Counted from the first letter of the stretch, positions 42,771 through 51,544 are shown. The stretch is 64,000 bases of DNA from Bacillota bacterium (GCA_023409265.1 JAEYHZ010000015.1:1-64000), one strand, 5' to 3'. The notes: generated by a model from the sequence alone, not told the origin. A program made the numbers and translations.

Positions 42771-42813
42771 ATGCGAAGCAAACTTTAGTGCATACATCTT
42801 CCCTTCGCATATC

Positions 42814-42833
42814 AAAAAGCCTCTAGGCTTTTT
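42814..42833 (+). terminator. Hairpin with T run between prkA and yhbH
   Basis: AAAAAGCC (42814-42821) pairs with GGCTTTTT (42826-42833). A second hairpin ATGCGAAG/CTTCGCAT lies just upstream (42771-42810). It could reduce readthrough from prkA into yhbH. The rest of the spacer has ACCGGTG repeats and an AAGCAA/TTGCTT stem that may be a degenerate member of the hairpin family. Confidence 0.55.
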
Positions 42834-42938
42834 ACCGGTGTCACTGCGTCAAGCAATTACCATACACTTGCTTTATTGTTACCGGTGCTATCGGCGACAT
42901 GGACGTTAGCTTGAATATTATATGGAGGCTAATACATT

Positions 42939-44165
42939 ATGGCTATATTCAGAGAAAACAGCAGCGGCGGAAGGGACAGATCTGCTGAAGACCGTCGCAG
43001 ACATAGAGAATTGGTTGAAGAATCCATCAAGAAAAACCTTGGTAATATAATCGCTGAGGAAAGCATTATAGGCAAAAGCCGGGATAAGAAAATTAAAATT
43101 CCAATCAGGGGTATTAAGGAGTTTCAGTTTATATACGGAAAAAACAAGCCGGGAGTAGGTTCGGGAAATGGAGATGAAAAAAGGGGAGATAAGTTTTCAG
43201 GAGATGCCCAAAACGGGAACGGAAAGGGAAAAGCCGGTAACCAGGAGGGAGAGGAAATCTATGAGACTGAAATCACCATCGAAGAGGTAATCAGATACCT
43301 CTTCGATGATTTAAACCTGCCGGATATTGATAAGAAGCAGCTGTCCCAGCTGGAGGAAAAAAGCTTTAGAAAATTAGGATATCAGCAAAGAGGTATCCCT
43401 CCAAGGCTTGCAAAAAAACGCTCAGCCATAGAAAAAATTAAACGGAAGCAGGCAACCAAAAGAGCCCTGAATGAGCTTGCCGGGGATGATAATGGTGATG
43501 CTGGACAAGTGGATTCCGGAAAAAGTATTGACACAAATCTGCTGAATAAGGTTATGCCCGACAATAGATTTCCTTTTATAGAGGATGATTTGAGGTACTA
43601 CAGGATAAAGGAAGATAACAAAAGAGACTATAATGCCGTTGTATTATGCATTATGGATGTTTCGGGCTCCATGGACCAGACTAAAAAATATCTGGCAAGA
43701 AGCTTCTATTTCCTGCTGTATCAATTTTTACACTTGAAATATGCCAATGTTGAGGTAGTGTTTATAGCACATACCACAACCGCAAAAGAGGTTAATGAAA
43801 AAGAATTTTTTCATAGAGGAGAATCGGGTGGCACATACATCAGCAGTGGATATGAAAAAGCTATGGAGATAATCAACGAAAGGTATAGCCCCAGTAATTG
43901 GAATATTTATGCATTTCACTGCAGTGATGGCGATAACTGGTCTGAGGACAACAAGAAAGCAGTAGACAGTGCAAAAAAACTGTGTGAAGTATGCAATCTT
44001 TTCGGTTATGGTGAAATTGTACCTGGTTATTACAGTATGGGCAGTACCATAAAAGCTGAACTCCAGAGCAAGATTGACAGTAAAAATTTTGCAGCTATTA
44101 CCATAAATAAAAAAGAAGATGTTCTTCCTGCATTGAAGAAGCTCCTGGAAAAGGGAGAGGATTAA
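42939..44165 (+). CDS. yhbH: YhbH/YeaH-family protein (DUF444)
   Basis: 408 aa, partner of PrkA and SpoVR in spore formers; B. subtilis yhbH is a sporulation gene. The basic N-terminus contains a Gly/Lys/Asn-rich linker (residues about 70-105). The C-terminal half is von Willebrand A-like, with a MIDAS-type DVSGSMDQTKKYLARSF (about residue 239), GGTYISSGYEKAMEII and HCSDGDNWSEDNKKA. The start is ATG 42939 after ATGGAGG. Biochemical role is unknown. The linker is the variable part; the core is conserved. Confidence 0.95.
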   Translation: MAIFRENSSGGRDRSAEDRRRHRELVEESIKKNLGNIIAEESIIGKSRDKKIKIPIRGIKEFQFIYGKNKPGVGSGNGDEKRGDKFSGDAQNGNGKGKAGNQEGEEIYETEITIEEVIRYLFDDLNLPDIDKKQLSQLEEKSFRKLGYQQRGIPPRLAKKRSAIEKIKRKQATKRALNELAGDDNGDAGQVDSGKSIDTNLLNKVMPDNRFPFIEDDLRYYRIKEDNKRDYNAVVLCIMDVSGSMDQTKKYLARSFYFLLYQFLHLKYANVEVVFIAHTTTAKEVNEKEFFHRGESGGTYISSGYEKAMEIINERYSPSNWNIYAFHCSDGDNWSEDNKKAVDSAKKLCEVCNLFGYGEIVPGYYSMGSTIKAELQSKIDSKNFAAITINKKEDVLPALKKLLEKGED

Positions 44166-44232
44166 AAAGGCAGGCATTTTTTATCATTATTAACTTCGTG
44201 CAAATCCTGAATGAGAGTGGAGTGGGAAAAGT

Positions 44233-45624
44233 ATGACAGACTTTAGTTTGGCTGATCTGGAATATTGGAATGAACGAATAGAGAAAATAGCAAAAGATTG
44301 TGGGTTGGACTACTATAATCAGGAGTTTGAAATTATAAACTATGAGGATATGATCGGTTATGAATCCTATGTTGGAATGCCGTCCCATTACCCTCATTGG
44401 AGTTACGGGAAATCATATGAAAGGATAAAAACCCTCCATAAATATAATTTATCAGGGTTACCTTACGAAATGGTTATTAACTCAAATCCCTGTATAGCTT
44501 ATCTGATGAAGGATAATTCTCTTTTACTTCAGGTGCTTACTATCGCTCATGTTTATGCCCATAACGATTTTTTCAAAAATAACAGATTATTTAAATTGGG
44601 TACCAAGGCTGAGTACACTGTTGAAATGTTTAAAAATCATGCTAACCGGATAAGGGAATATATTTCCGATCCCAGTATCGGGTATGCAAGGGTTGAAAAG
44701 ATTTTAAACGCCGCCCATGCTGTTAAGCTGCAAACCGAGAGAGTAGTTGATTTTCAAAACAGGGTTGCAGATAAAAGCAGGAAAAATGTATCAGCACTTA
44801 CCGAGAATTATAAAGAGTTTTCTAATCTGGAAAGGTATTCAAAAAGAGAAAGTGATGATACAGAAAGCACAGTCCAGCAGGAATTAAAAATACCGGAGAT
44901 TCCGGAAGAGGATATTCTTAGATTTATTGCCGAACACGGAAGACTTCAGGACTGGGAAAAAGACATCATGTCCATAGTCAGGGAAGAGGCTCAATATTTT
45001 ATTCCTCAGATAGAAACAAAAATAATGAATGAAGGTTGGGCCAGCTTCTGGCACTATAATATTTTAAATAAGCTCGAACTGCCGCAAAGTCTGCATGTGG
45101 AGTTTTTACGCAGGCACAATGAGGTAATCCGCCCGTTGAAATCCAGTATAAACCCTTATTATATAGGTTTTAAAATATTTGAAAATATTAATGAAAAACA
45201 GGGACTGCAGAAAATTTTTGAAATCCGGGAAAATGAGAGGGACCAGTCCTTTATCAGAAGATTTATGACACAGGAATTGTGCAGTGAAATGAACCTGTTC
45301 GAGTATGTAACAGCAGGAAATGATTATATGATATCCGAAGTCTCTGATGAAGAAGGGTGGAAGATAGTAAGGAATACCCTTTGCAATACTGTTGGCATTG
45401 GAAGCATACCCACCATACGTGTTGAGGAATGGGTGCAAAAGGACAATACGCTTATTCTGACACACGAATATGATGGACGTGAGCTGGAATTGAGCTATGC
45501 CTATGAGACTTTGAAGCATCTTGTAGATCTCTGGAATGGTAAGATACTTCTGATAACCCAGCTCGAGGGAAAGAAAAAGAATATTGCCTGCGATGAGCAA
45601 AAGAGAATATCTTTATATGGTTAA
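44233..45624 (+). CDS. spoVR: Stage V sporulation protein R
   Basis: 463 aa SpoVR-family protein, in Bacillus needed for normal spore cortex. Typical segments: PSHYPHWSYGKSYER (about residue 56), GLPYEMVINSNPCIAYLM, VYAHNDFFKNN (about 108), ILRFIAEHG, MNEGWASFWHYNILNKL (about 266), NPYYIGFKIFENI and LCSEMNLFEY. The start is ATG 44233 with a GAGTGG-type site. It closes the prkA-yhbH-spoVR group; the CIRCE element follows 8 bp after its stop. Confidence 0.96.
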   Translation: MTDFSLADLEYWNERIEKIAKDCGLDYYNQEFEIINYEDMIGYESYVGMPSHYPHWSYGKSYERIKTLHKYNLSGLPYEMVINSNPCIAYLMKDNSLLLQVLTIAHVYAHNDFFKNNRLFKLGTKAEYTVEMFKNHANRIREYISDPSIGYARVEKILNAAHAVKLQTERVVDFQNRVADKSRKNVSALTENYKEFSNLERYSKRESDDTESTVQQELKIPEIPEEDILRFIAEHGRLQDWEKDIMSIVREEAQYFIPQIETKIMNEGWASFWHYNILNKLELPQSLHVEFLRRHNEVIRPLKSSINPYYIGFKIFENINEKQGLQKIFEIRENERDQSFIRRFMTQELCSEMNLFEYVTAGNDYMISEVSDEEGWKIVRNTLCNTVGIGSIPTIRVEEWVQKDNTLILTHEYDGRELELSYAYETLKHLVDLWNGKILLITQLEGKKKNIACDEQKRISLYG

Positions 45625-45631
45625 CTTCTTG

Positions 45632-45658
45632 TTAGCACTCTTATTAATTGAGTGCTAA
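45632..45658. promoter_or_regulatory. CIRCE element (HrcA operator)
   Basis: TTAGCACTC (45632-45640), nine bases, GAGTGCTAA (45650-45658): a perfect 9-9-9 match to CIRCE. It lies just upstream of the htpG promoter, so HrcA should repress this transcript at normal temperature. Confidence 0.96.
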
Positions 45659-45665
45659 AAAACAC

Positions 45666-45694
45666 TTGAAAGTTTATGACAATAGAGTTATATT
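45666..45694 (+). promoter_or_regulatory. Promoter of the htpG transcript
   Basis: TTGAAA (45666-45671), a 17-nt spacer, TATATT (45689-45694). CIRCE ends 7 bp upstream of the -35 hexamer. HrcA is usually seen between promoter and gene, so repression here would act from upstream or by blocking polymerase contacts. Confidence 0.6.
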
Positions 45695-45729
45695 ATTATT
45701 GTTAAAAATTTTCTAAGGGAGGTAAAAGT

Positions 45730-45813
45730 GTGAAATTGAATTGGTGCATCATTAATACTATTTTACACCGGGAAAATACTGTTTTTCCACTCCAAATATT
45801 TGAACAAAATTAA
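45730..45813 (+). CDS. Short ORF (27 aa) between CIRCE and htpG
   Basis: AAGGGAGG (45714-45721), 8 nt, then GTG at 45730, 26 more codons, and TAA at 45811-45813. The stop overlaps the first base of the htpG ribosome binding site (AAAGGAGG), and htpG starts 12 nt later. The peptide begins MKLNWCIINTILHRENTV and has no recognisable domain. The strong ribosome binding site and precise coupling to htpG suggest that it is translated. It could instead be the remains of a longer gene. Confidence 0.45.
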   Translation: MKLNWCIINTILHRENTVFPLQIFEQN

Positions 45814-45825
45814 AAGGAGGCTGTT

Positions 45826-47733
45826 ATGAAACACGAAAGCGGAAGTATTTCAATTAATACCGAAAACATTTTTCCTATTATAAAAAAGTGGTTATATTCT
45901 GAAAAGGATATATTTATCAGGGAGCTTGTTTCCAATGCAAGTGATGCAATAAGCAAGCTTAAAAAGCTTGATGCTATTGGTGAAGCTGAACTACCCGATG
46001 ACAACAAGTTTCAAATCAAGGTCATTGTAGATAAGAATGAAAAGACAATCAAAGTTATTGATAATGGTCTCGGTATGACTGACGAAGAAGTTAAAAAATA
46101 TATTAATCAGATTGCTTTTTCAGGAGCAGTCGATTTTCTTGAAAAATACAAGGACAAGTCTGATGACGGGCAAATAATCGGACACTTTGGTCTCGGTTTC
46201 TATTCAGCCTTCATGGTATCACAGAGGGTACAGATAGATACCCTGTCCTATCAGCCCGGCGCAGCAGCCGTAAGATGGATAAGCGATGGCGGAACAGAGT
46301 TTGAAATGACGGATTCCGACAGAGCAGAGAGAGGTACAACTATAACTCTATACTTATCCGAGGATGGGCTTGAATTTACTGACGAATACAAAATGAGAGC
46401 TACTCTTGAGAAATATTTTGCATTCCTTCCATATGAACTTTACCTTGAGGACACTGCCAAAGCAGTTGAAAAAACTGAGGACAAGGCCAAGGACACGGCA
46501 GAGAGTGCTGATGCAGCAGAAAAGACCGAACCCAAAAAGCCTGAGCCTTTGAATGATACTCAACCTCTGTGGCTGAAGAATCCAAAGGACTGTACGGAAG
46601 AAGAGTATAAGCAGTTCTATACAAAGGTATTCCATGATTTCAATGAGCCCCTGTTCTGGATACACTTGAATATGGATTATCCGTTTAATCTGAAAGGAAT
46701 ACTCTATTTCCCTAAACTCAAACACGAATTTGAGACAATGGAAGGACAGATTAAGCTTTACTACAATCAGGTTTTTGTTGCCGACAACATAAAAGAAGTT
46801 ATACCTGAATTTCTCTTGCTGTTAAAAGGTGTTCTTGACTGTCCTGATCTGCCTTTGAATGTATCAAGGAGCTTCCTGCAGAACGATGGATACGTTAACA
46901 AGATATCTACACATATTACAAAGAAGGTTGCCGACAAACTGACCTCACTCTTTGAAAATGAGCGTGATAATTACAATAAATACTGGGATGACATCAATCC
47001 TTTTGTTAAATATGGCTGTATAAGAGAAGACAAGTTCTATGACAGAGTGAAGGATATTCTGATTTATAAATCAACCAGGGGCGGATACACCACACTGAAG
47101 GATTACCTGGAGAATAACAAGGAAAAACACGAGAACAAGATATTTTATGTTTCAAACGAGAAACAGCAGGCTCAATATATCAGACTGTTTAATGAGAATG
47201 GAATGGAAGCGGTCATACTTTCAACCATGATTGACAACCACTTTATTCAGCTGCTTGAAAGTAAAATGACAGGTGTCCGTTTCAACAGAATAGACGCTGA
47301 TATTTCAGATAACATGAAAAAGGGCGACACAGGCATAGCAGACGACGACGTAAGCTATCTTGAAAAACTATTTAAGGCTGCCGTAAATGATGAAAAGCTT
47401 AAGATTCAGGTAGAATCTCTGAAGAATGAGTCTGTACCGGCTATGATACTTTTATCGGAACAGTCAAGAAGGATGCAGGAAATGAGTGCAATGTTCGGAG
47501 GAATGGATATGAGCCATATGTTCCCTAAAGAACAGACTCTGGTTTTAAACTCCTCCAATAGGCTGGTTAAGGCTGTTCTTGATATGAAGGCAGATGAAAC
47601 AAAGAAGGATGAAATCAAGCTGATAAGCGAACATATTTATGATCTTGCCATGATGAGCCATCAGCCTTTGGAGCCCGATGCAATGGCCAGATTCATTGAG
47701 AGAAGCAATGAAATTCTCATGAAGCTGGTTTAA
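45826..47733 (+). CDS. htpG: Hsp90-family chaperone HtpG
   Basis: ATP-dependent cytosolic chaperone. 635 aa. N-terminal GHKL ATPase: FIRELVSNASDAISKL (about residue 26), DNGLGMTDEEV (about 79), GHFGLGFYSAFMV (about 121), GTTITLYL. The middle domain begins at about LWLKNPKDCTEEEYKQFY (about 248), and PLNVSRSFLQND (about 344) follows. Residues about 209-243 form a Lys/Glu/Asp/Ala-rich linker longer than in most bacterial HtpG. The start is ATG 45826 after AAAGGAGG. Heat-shock control by HrcA at CIRCE is likely. Confidence 0.96.
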   Translation: MKHESGSISINTENIFPIIKKWLYSEKDIFIRELVSNASDAISKLKKLDAIGEAELPDDNKFQIKVIVDKNEKTIKVIDNGLGMTDEEVKKYINQIAFSGAVDFLEKYKDKSDDGQIIGHFGLGFYSAFMVSQRVQIDTLSYQPGAAAVRWISDGGTEFEMTDSDRAERGTTITLYLSEDGLEFTDEYKMRATLEKYFAFLPYELYLEDTAKAVEKTEDKAKDTAESADAAEKTEPKKPEPLNDTQPLWLKNPKDCTEEEYKQFYTKVFHDFNEPLFWIHLNMDYPFNLKGILYFPKLKHEFETMEGQIKLYYNQVFVADNIKEVIPEFLLLLKGVLDCPDLPLNVSRSFLQNDGYVNKISTHITKKVADKLTSLFENERDNYNKYWDDINPFVKYGCIREDKFYDRVKDILIYKSTRGGYTTLKDYLENNKEKHENKIFYVSNEKQQAQYIRLFNENGMEAVILSTMIDNHFIQLLESKMTGVRFNRIDADISDNMKKGDTGIADDDVSYLEKLFKAAVNDEKLKIQVESLKNESVPAMILLSEQSRRMQEMSAMFGGMDMSHMFPKEQTLVLNSSNRLVKAVLDMKADETKKDEIKLISEHIYDLAMMSHQPLEPDAMARFIERSNEILMKLV

Positions 47734-47811
47734 GACTAATTTACTTATAGCAAAATATTTAAATAAAAGCTCATTAAAGAGAAAAGTTAAAATATACAAG
47801 TGTAAACTTAA

Positions 47812-47852
47812 TAAAAAAGATAATTTCGGCATATACCGAAATTATCTTTTTT
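47812..47852 (+). terminator. Intrinsic terminator after htpG
   Basis: AAAAAAGATAATTTCGG pairs perfectly with CCGAAATTATCTTTTTT around CATATA. A and T runs on both sides; no gene converges on it nearby. Confidence 0.9.
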
Positions 47853-47998
47853 AGCATTTTTACCGTTTCAGGTGTTATCCAATAACTGATTATGCTTATT
47901 CAGATAAAGGATAATATAAATTAAGTTGTCAGGTTGATAATATATCTAAGGTTTGTTACAATTGGAAAAATAACACTTTGAGGACGTGGAGGGGAAAA

Positions 47999-48823
47999 AT
48001 GATAAAATTAGATGTTAACGGTTATGTCAAGGTCCTTGAACCTTTAAAAGCTTTGGAAATAAACACCCTGTTTGCACAAGCAGTAATTCACCGTCAAATT
48101 CCGGGCACTGTGTATGTTGATAATATTAAAGACCCCGAGGCCTTTTACATAGCACACCCTTACGGTATGTCACTGCTTTTTGGGGAAGTAAATAATGAAA
48201 ATTTCATTGGCGGCCTCGAACAATATTTGTTTAATTCAAATAAGGAAAGGGATAAGGGCGAGTGGCTGCAGGGATATCCTTGTGCCTGGAGTGAAATAAT
48301 AGACAAGCTGGCAGGTTCATCATTAACCGTGGAAAAGGGTACTCCGGAAAATAAAGCTAAAGTTATAAAACATACCAGAGTCAATTTTAAGTTTGATAAA
48401 ACCAGATATCTAAAAATTAAACAACAGCTGGAAAGTTCCCCCGGGAACTTGGTAAAGACTACAGATGAAATGTTTAAGAAAATAACAGGTACGGTTGTAC
48501 CCGCATTTTTCTGGACTGATGGCAATGACTTTGAAACAAATGGTGCCGGCTACAGCCTTTTATATAACGGAGAGATTGCTGCCACAGCATTTTCAGCCTT
48601 CCTTCTGGATGGGAAACTGGAAATAGGCATTGAAACTTCAGATAAATATAGGGGAAAGGGTTTTGCTGTTTTGGTTTGTTCAGCACTTATTGATTATTGC
48701 CTGATGAACGGCTTAGAGCCTGTGTGGGCCTGCAGATTGGGAAATACAGCTTCATATCAGCTCGCTCAAAAGCTTGGATTTGTTCCTACGATTAATATTC
48801 CATATTATCAGTTACCGGTATAG
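47999..48823 (+). CDS. GNAT-family N-acetyltransferase
   Basis: 274 aa from ATG 47999, which follows GGAGGGG; an in-frame TTG at 47978 precedes that ribosome binding site. The C-terminal third carries the acetyl-CoA-binding pattern IETSDKYRGKGFAVLVCSALIDYCL (R-G-K-G-F/A) and NTASYQLAQKLGF. The N-terminal part resembles the GNAT_acetyltran (ZmaR-like) group. The substrate is unknown; members include antibiotic self-resistance enzymes, but nothing here supports that role. Confidence 0.8.
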   Translation: MIKLDVNGYVKVLEPLKALEINTLFAQAVIHRQIPGTVYVDNIKDPEAFYIAHPYGMSLLFGEVNNENFIGGLEQYLFNSNKERDKGEWLQGYPCAWSEIIDKLAGSSLTVEKGTPENKAKVIKHTRVNFKFDKTRYLKIKQQLESSPGNLVKTTDEMFKKITGTVVPAFFWTDGNDFETNGAGYSLLYNGEIAATAFSAFLLDGKLEIGIETSDKYRGKGFAVLVCSALIDYCLMNGLEPVWACRLGNTASYQLAQKLGFVPTINIPYYQLPV

Positions 48824-48838
48824 ATTGTATATGTCAAC

Positions 48839-48910
48839 AAGACTTACAATAAACTGAAGACTTACAATAACTTGAAGACTTACAATAATCAGAAGACTAA
48901 CAATAACTTG
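48839..48910 (+). repeat. 4 x 18-bp tandem array
   Basis: Four contiguous 18-bp units from 48839: aagacttacaataaactg, aagacttacaataacttg, aagacttacaataatcag, aagactaacaataacttg. It starts 15 bp after the stop of the acetyltransferase gene. Confidence 0.85.
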
Positions 48911-48980
48911 TTTTACGCATCACTTGACTTGTTTACAGAAAGTTCACGATTTATATAATATTTATTAATAAAAGTATACT

Positions 48981-49253
48981 ACCTTCAGTTGACAAGGGGA
49001 AACACGCCCGACAGGGCCTAGAACGGGCGCTGACTGTGTTCTCGTCCTCGACTTGCGTCCAGCAAGCCTTCGTCCTGCGGCCTTGTCAACACCAGCTCTA
49101 GTCTCTGTCGGGTCTTCAGAGTTTCCAGGCGCATGGCCGTGTTTCTAGCAAGGCAGACGACGCAGCCTTACTGTTCGTAAGGAAAGGAGGATAACGACGC
49201 TAGGGACACGGATCATGCCCTGAAAACCGTGTATACCCTTGTCAACTGAAGGT
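48981..49253. repeat. 273-bp hairpin element with 18-bp perfect ends
   Basis: ACCTTCAGTTGACAAGGG (48981-48998) is perfectly inverted at 49236-49253. Nested palindromes follow (GCCCG/CGGGC at about 49006-49026; CCGACAG/CTGTCGG). Stretch 49043-49085 aligns with 2688-2730. A second core-like segment in the other orientation, with a CCTTAC/GTAAGG hairpin, lies at about 49158-49197. It is far richer in G+C than the surrounding DNA. Confidence 0.8.
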
Positions 49254-49427
49254 TTTATAGGTACATAAACTTTTTTCATATTTGTTTCTCCTTTAATACC
49301 CTTATAACAGCTCCGTATAGAAGATATACGGGGCTTTAACAATTCTAAAGCCCGTTTAAAATATTTGTAACATAAATAAAGAAATTTTCAATATAATACA
49401 ATAGAAAAAATTTTATGGGGAGAAAAT

Positions 49428-49766
49428 ATGTTTTTAAACAGCTATATTGGTGAGAATATATTTTTAAGCTTAAGAAAAAATGCCGAACAGAATGCTGTGT
49501 TAAATTATTTTTATGATATTGATAATATTATATACGCAAAGCTGATGGATATTGATGAAATAGGGATCTGGCTTGAAGGCGCAGGAACTGTGACAAAAAT
49601 CATGGATGAGACAGGCAATGAGATACCCCCTGAACATCAAATATCTGAAAGGAAATCTACAAGTATCCTTGTCAGATGGGAATATATTGATGATATATAC
49701 GTTCTAAATCCGGGTGAAAAAAAGATACAGCCCATGGGCTTCAGATTTGATCCGTCAAGGGAATAA
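49428..49766 (+). CDS. Hypothetical protein, 112 aa
   Basis: Starts at ATG 49428 after GGGGAG. No signal peptide or membrane helix. The sequence (FLNSYIGENIFLSLRKNAEQ at the N-terminus, EYIDDIYVLNPGEKKIQPMG near the C-terminus) is a balanced globular composition with codon use like its neighbours, so I regard it as a real gene. I do not recognise the family. It is monocistronic with a terminator 50 bp downstream. Confidence 0.75.
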   Translation: MFLNSYIGENIFLSLRKNAEQNAVLNYFYDIDNIIYAKLMDIDEIGIWLEGAGTVTKIMDETGNEIPPEHQISERKSTSILVRWEYIDDIYVLNPGEKKIQPMGFRFDPSRE

Positions 49767-49814
49767 TAAATAAAGTTGGTGTTCAACAGAATAGTATATA
49801 TGCAGTTGTGAGAA

Positions 49815-49847
49815 GCAAAAAGCGAACCCGGCAGGATTCGCTTTTTT
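49815..49847. terminator. Terminator between converging genes
   Basis: AAAAAGCGAA pairs with TTCGCTTTTTT around CCCGGCAGGA. It lies between the hypothetical gene (plus) and the acyl-CoA synthetase gene (minus) and can serve both. Confidence 0.85.
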
Positions 49848-49882
49848 GGCTGTATAATAAATTAAAACTATCAGGCATTGGA

Positions 49883-51544
49883 TTATTGCTTTTCTTTATC
49901 AGTTTGTCTGATCTCAACACGTCTGATTTTACCGCTGATGGTTTTGGGAAGCTCATCAACAAACTCAATAATTCTAGGATACTTGTAAGGCGCAGTTACT
50001 TTCTTAACGTGATCCTGCAGTTCTTTTACCAGTTCATCACCAGGGGAGTAATTCTTTGTGAGAACAACGGTAGCCTTGACAATCTGACCCCTTACATCAT
50101 CCGGAACTGCAGTAATTGCACATTCCATAACTGCCGGATGTTCGATCAGAGCGCTTTCAACCTCAAAGGGCCCTATTCTGTAGCCTGAGCTCTTGATAAC
50201 ATCATCAGCTCTCCCAACAAACCAGTAATAACCGTCTTCATCCCGCCAGGCTACGTCCCCTGTATAATAGATATCATCGTGCCAGACTTTGCTTGTAAGG
50301 GCGGCATCTCTGTAGTATCCGCCAAACATTCCGGCAGGCTTCCTTTTATGGGTTCTTACAACTATCTGGCCTTCTTCACCTTCCTGGGCAGAATTGCCTT
50401 CATCATCCAGCAGGTCTATATCATAACCTGGTGAAGGTTTTCCCATTGAGCCTGGCTTGGGTTCCATCCATGGATAGGTTGCCAGGGTTACTGTTAATTC
50501 AGTCTGGCCAAATCCTTCCATCAGCTTAATACCTGTTGCCTTGTAAAACTGTGTATATACTTCAGGGTTCAGGGGTTCACCGGCTACAGCACAATACTTA
50601 AGGCTGCTTAAGTCAAACTTTGAGAGATCTTCTTTTATAAAGAATCTGTACATGGTTGGAGGAGCACAGAAGGAGGTTACCTTGTGTTTGGAGATAACCT
50701 GGAGCAACTCCTTTGGAACAAATTTGTTATAGTCATATACAAATACTGCACAGCCTGCAAGCCATTGTCCGTAAATCTTTCCCCAAACTGCCTTTGCCCA
50801 GCCTGTATCGGCAACGGTCAGGTGCAATCCGTCATCGGCCACATTTTGCCAGTACTTTGCTGTAAGAATATGACCCAAAGGGTATAAATAGTCGTGTTGA
50901 ACCATTTTAGGCATTCCTGTGGTACCGGAGGTAAAGTACAACAAGGAGATATCATCATTTTTTGAAGCCTGATCCCCGGTTGGTCTTTCAAAAACTGTGG
51001 AGGATTTATCGACTTCACTTGAAAAATCAAGCCAACCATCTTTACTATCACCAACCAGCGCCTTGTATTTAAGGCTGGGTGATTTACTTGCTGCATCCTC
51101 TATGTGCATAATTACTTCAGGTTCTGAAACGGATACAATCATCTTAATATCAGCTGCATTGGCTCTGTATACTATGTCTTTGGATGTCAGAAGGTGAGTA
51201 GCAGGGATTGTTACAGCACCAAGCTTATGCAGGGCCAGAATACAAAACCAGAATTCGTAACGCCTTTTCAACACCAGCATTACAGGATCACCCCGTTTAA
51301 TACCGACAGCTTTGAAGAAATTAGCTGTTTTATCGCTGTATTCCTTAAGCTGTGCAAAGGTAAATGTTGCTTCAGCTCCTGACTCATCACACCACACAAG
51401 TGCTGTTTTATTTGGGTTGGTCTTTGCGTATTCATCAACCACATCATATGCAAAATTGAAATTCTCAGGCACCTTTATTTCAAAATTCTCGTAGAAATCC
51501 TCGTATGAAGAATAGTCAACCCGAGAAAGATATTTGTTCAACAT
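49883..51544 (-). CDS. AMP-forming acyl-CoA synthetase
   Basis: 553 aa ANL-superfamily ligase that activates a carboxylic acid as acyl-AMP and then acyl-CoA. Motifs: LLYFTSGTTGMPKMVQHDY (about residue 200), EGFGQTELTV (about 328), YYTGDVAWRDEDGYYWFVGRADDVIKSSGYRIGPFEVE (about 415-452), and the catalytic Lys in PKTISGKIRRVEIR. The layout resembles medium-chain or acetyl-CoA synthetases; the substrate is not fixed. I take ATG 51544, preceded by GGGGGAA, over the TTG at 51559. The XRE-cupin gene lies 17 bp upstream on the same strand, so they form one operon. Confidence 0.9.
   Translation of the reverse strand: MLNKYLSRVDYSSYEDFYENFEIKVPENFNFAYDVVDEYAKTNPNKTALVWCDESGAEATFTFAQLKEYSDKTANFFKAVGIKRGDPVMLVLKRRYEFWFCILALHKLGAVTIPATHLLTSKDIVYRANAADIKMIVSVSEPEVIMHIEDAASKSPSLKYKALVGDSKDGWLDFSSEVDKSSTVFERPTGDQASKNDDISLLYFTSGTTGMPKMVQHDYLYPLGHILTAKYWQNVADDGLHLTVADTGWAKAVWGKIYGQWLAGCAVFVYDYNKFVPKELLQVISKHKVTSFCAPPTMYRFFIKEDLSKFDLSSLKYCAVAGEPLNPEVYTQFYKATGIKLMEGFGQTELTVTLATYPWMEPKPGSMGKPSPGYDIDLLDDEGNSAQEGEEGQIVVRTHKRKPAGMFGGYYRDAALTSKVWHDDIYYTGDVAWRDEDGYYWFVGRADDVIKSSGYRIGPFEVESALIEHPAVMECAITAVPDDVRGQIVKATVVLTKNYSPGDELVKELQDHVKKVTAPYKYPRIIEFVDELPKTISGKIRRVEIRQTDKEKQ

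Larger units (their letters stand above)
48824..49427. other. Spacer (604 bp) with array and hairpin element
   Basis: Holds the 18-bp array and the 273-bp element 48981-49253. After it lies GCTCCGTATAGAAGATATAC-GGGGC, a small inverted repeat near 49311-49335. Open frames on the minus strand here lie mostly in the element and have no ribosome binding site. Confidence 0.6.

Noticed and set aside
48839..48910. Possible CRISPR array in the 18-bp repeats (and in the 7- and 12-bp arrays)
   Set aside because: Units are contiguous with no spacers and too short, and no cas genes are near.
2625..49253. Hairpin elements as insertion sequences
   Set aside because: None encodes a transposase and no clear target-site duplications are seen; called repeats only.
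49145..49342. Minus-strand frame of 65 codons
   Set aside because: Mostly inside the hairpin element 48981-49253, and it includes an IR-derived sequence rather than a gene-like one.
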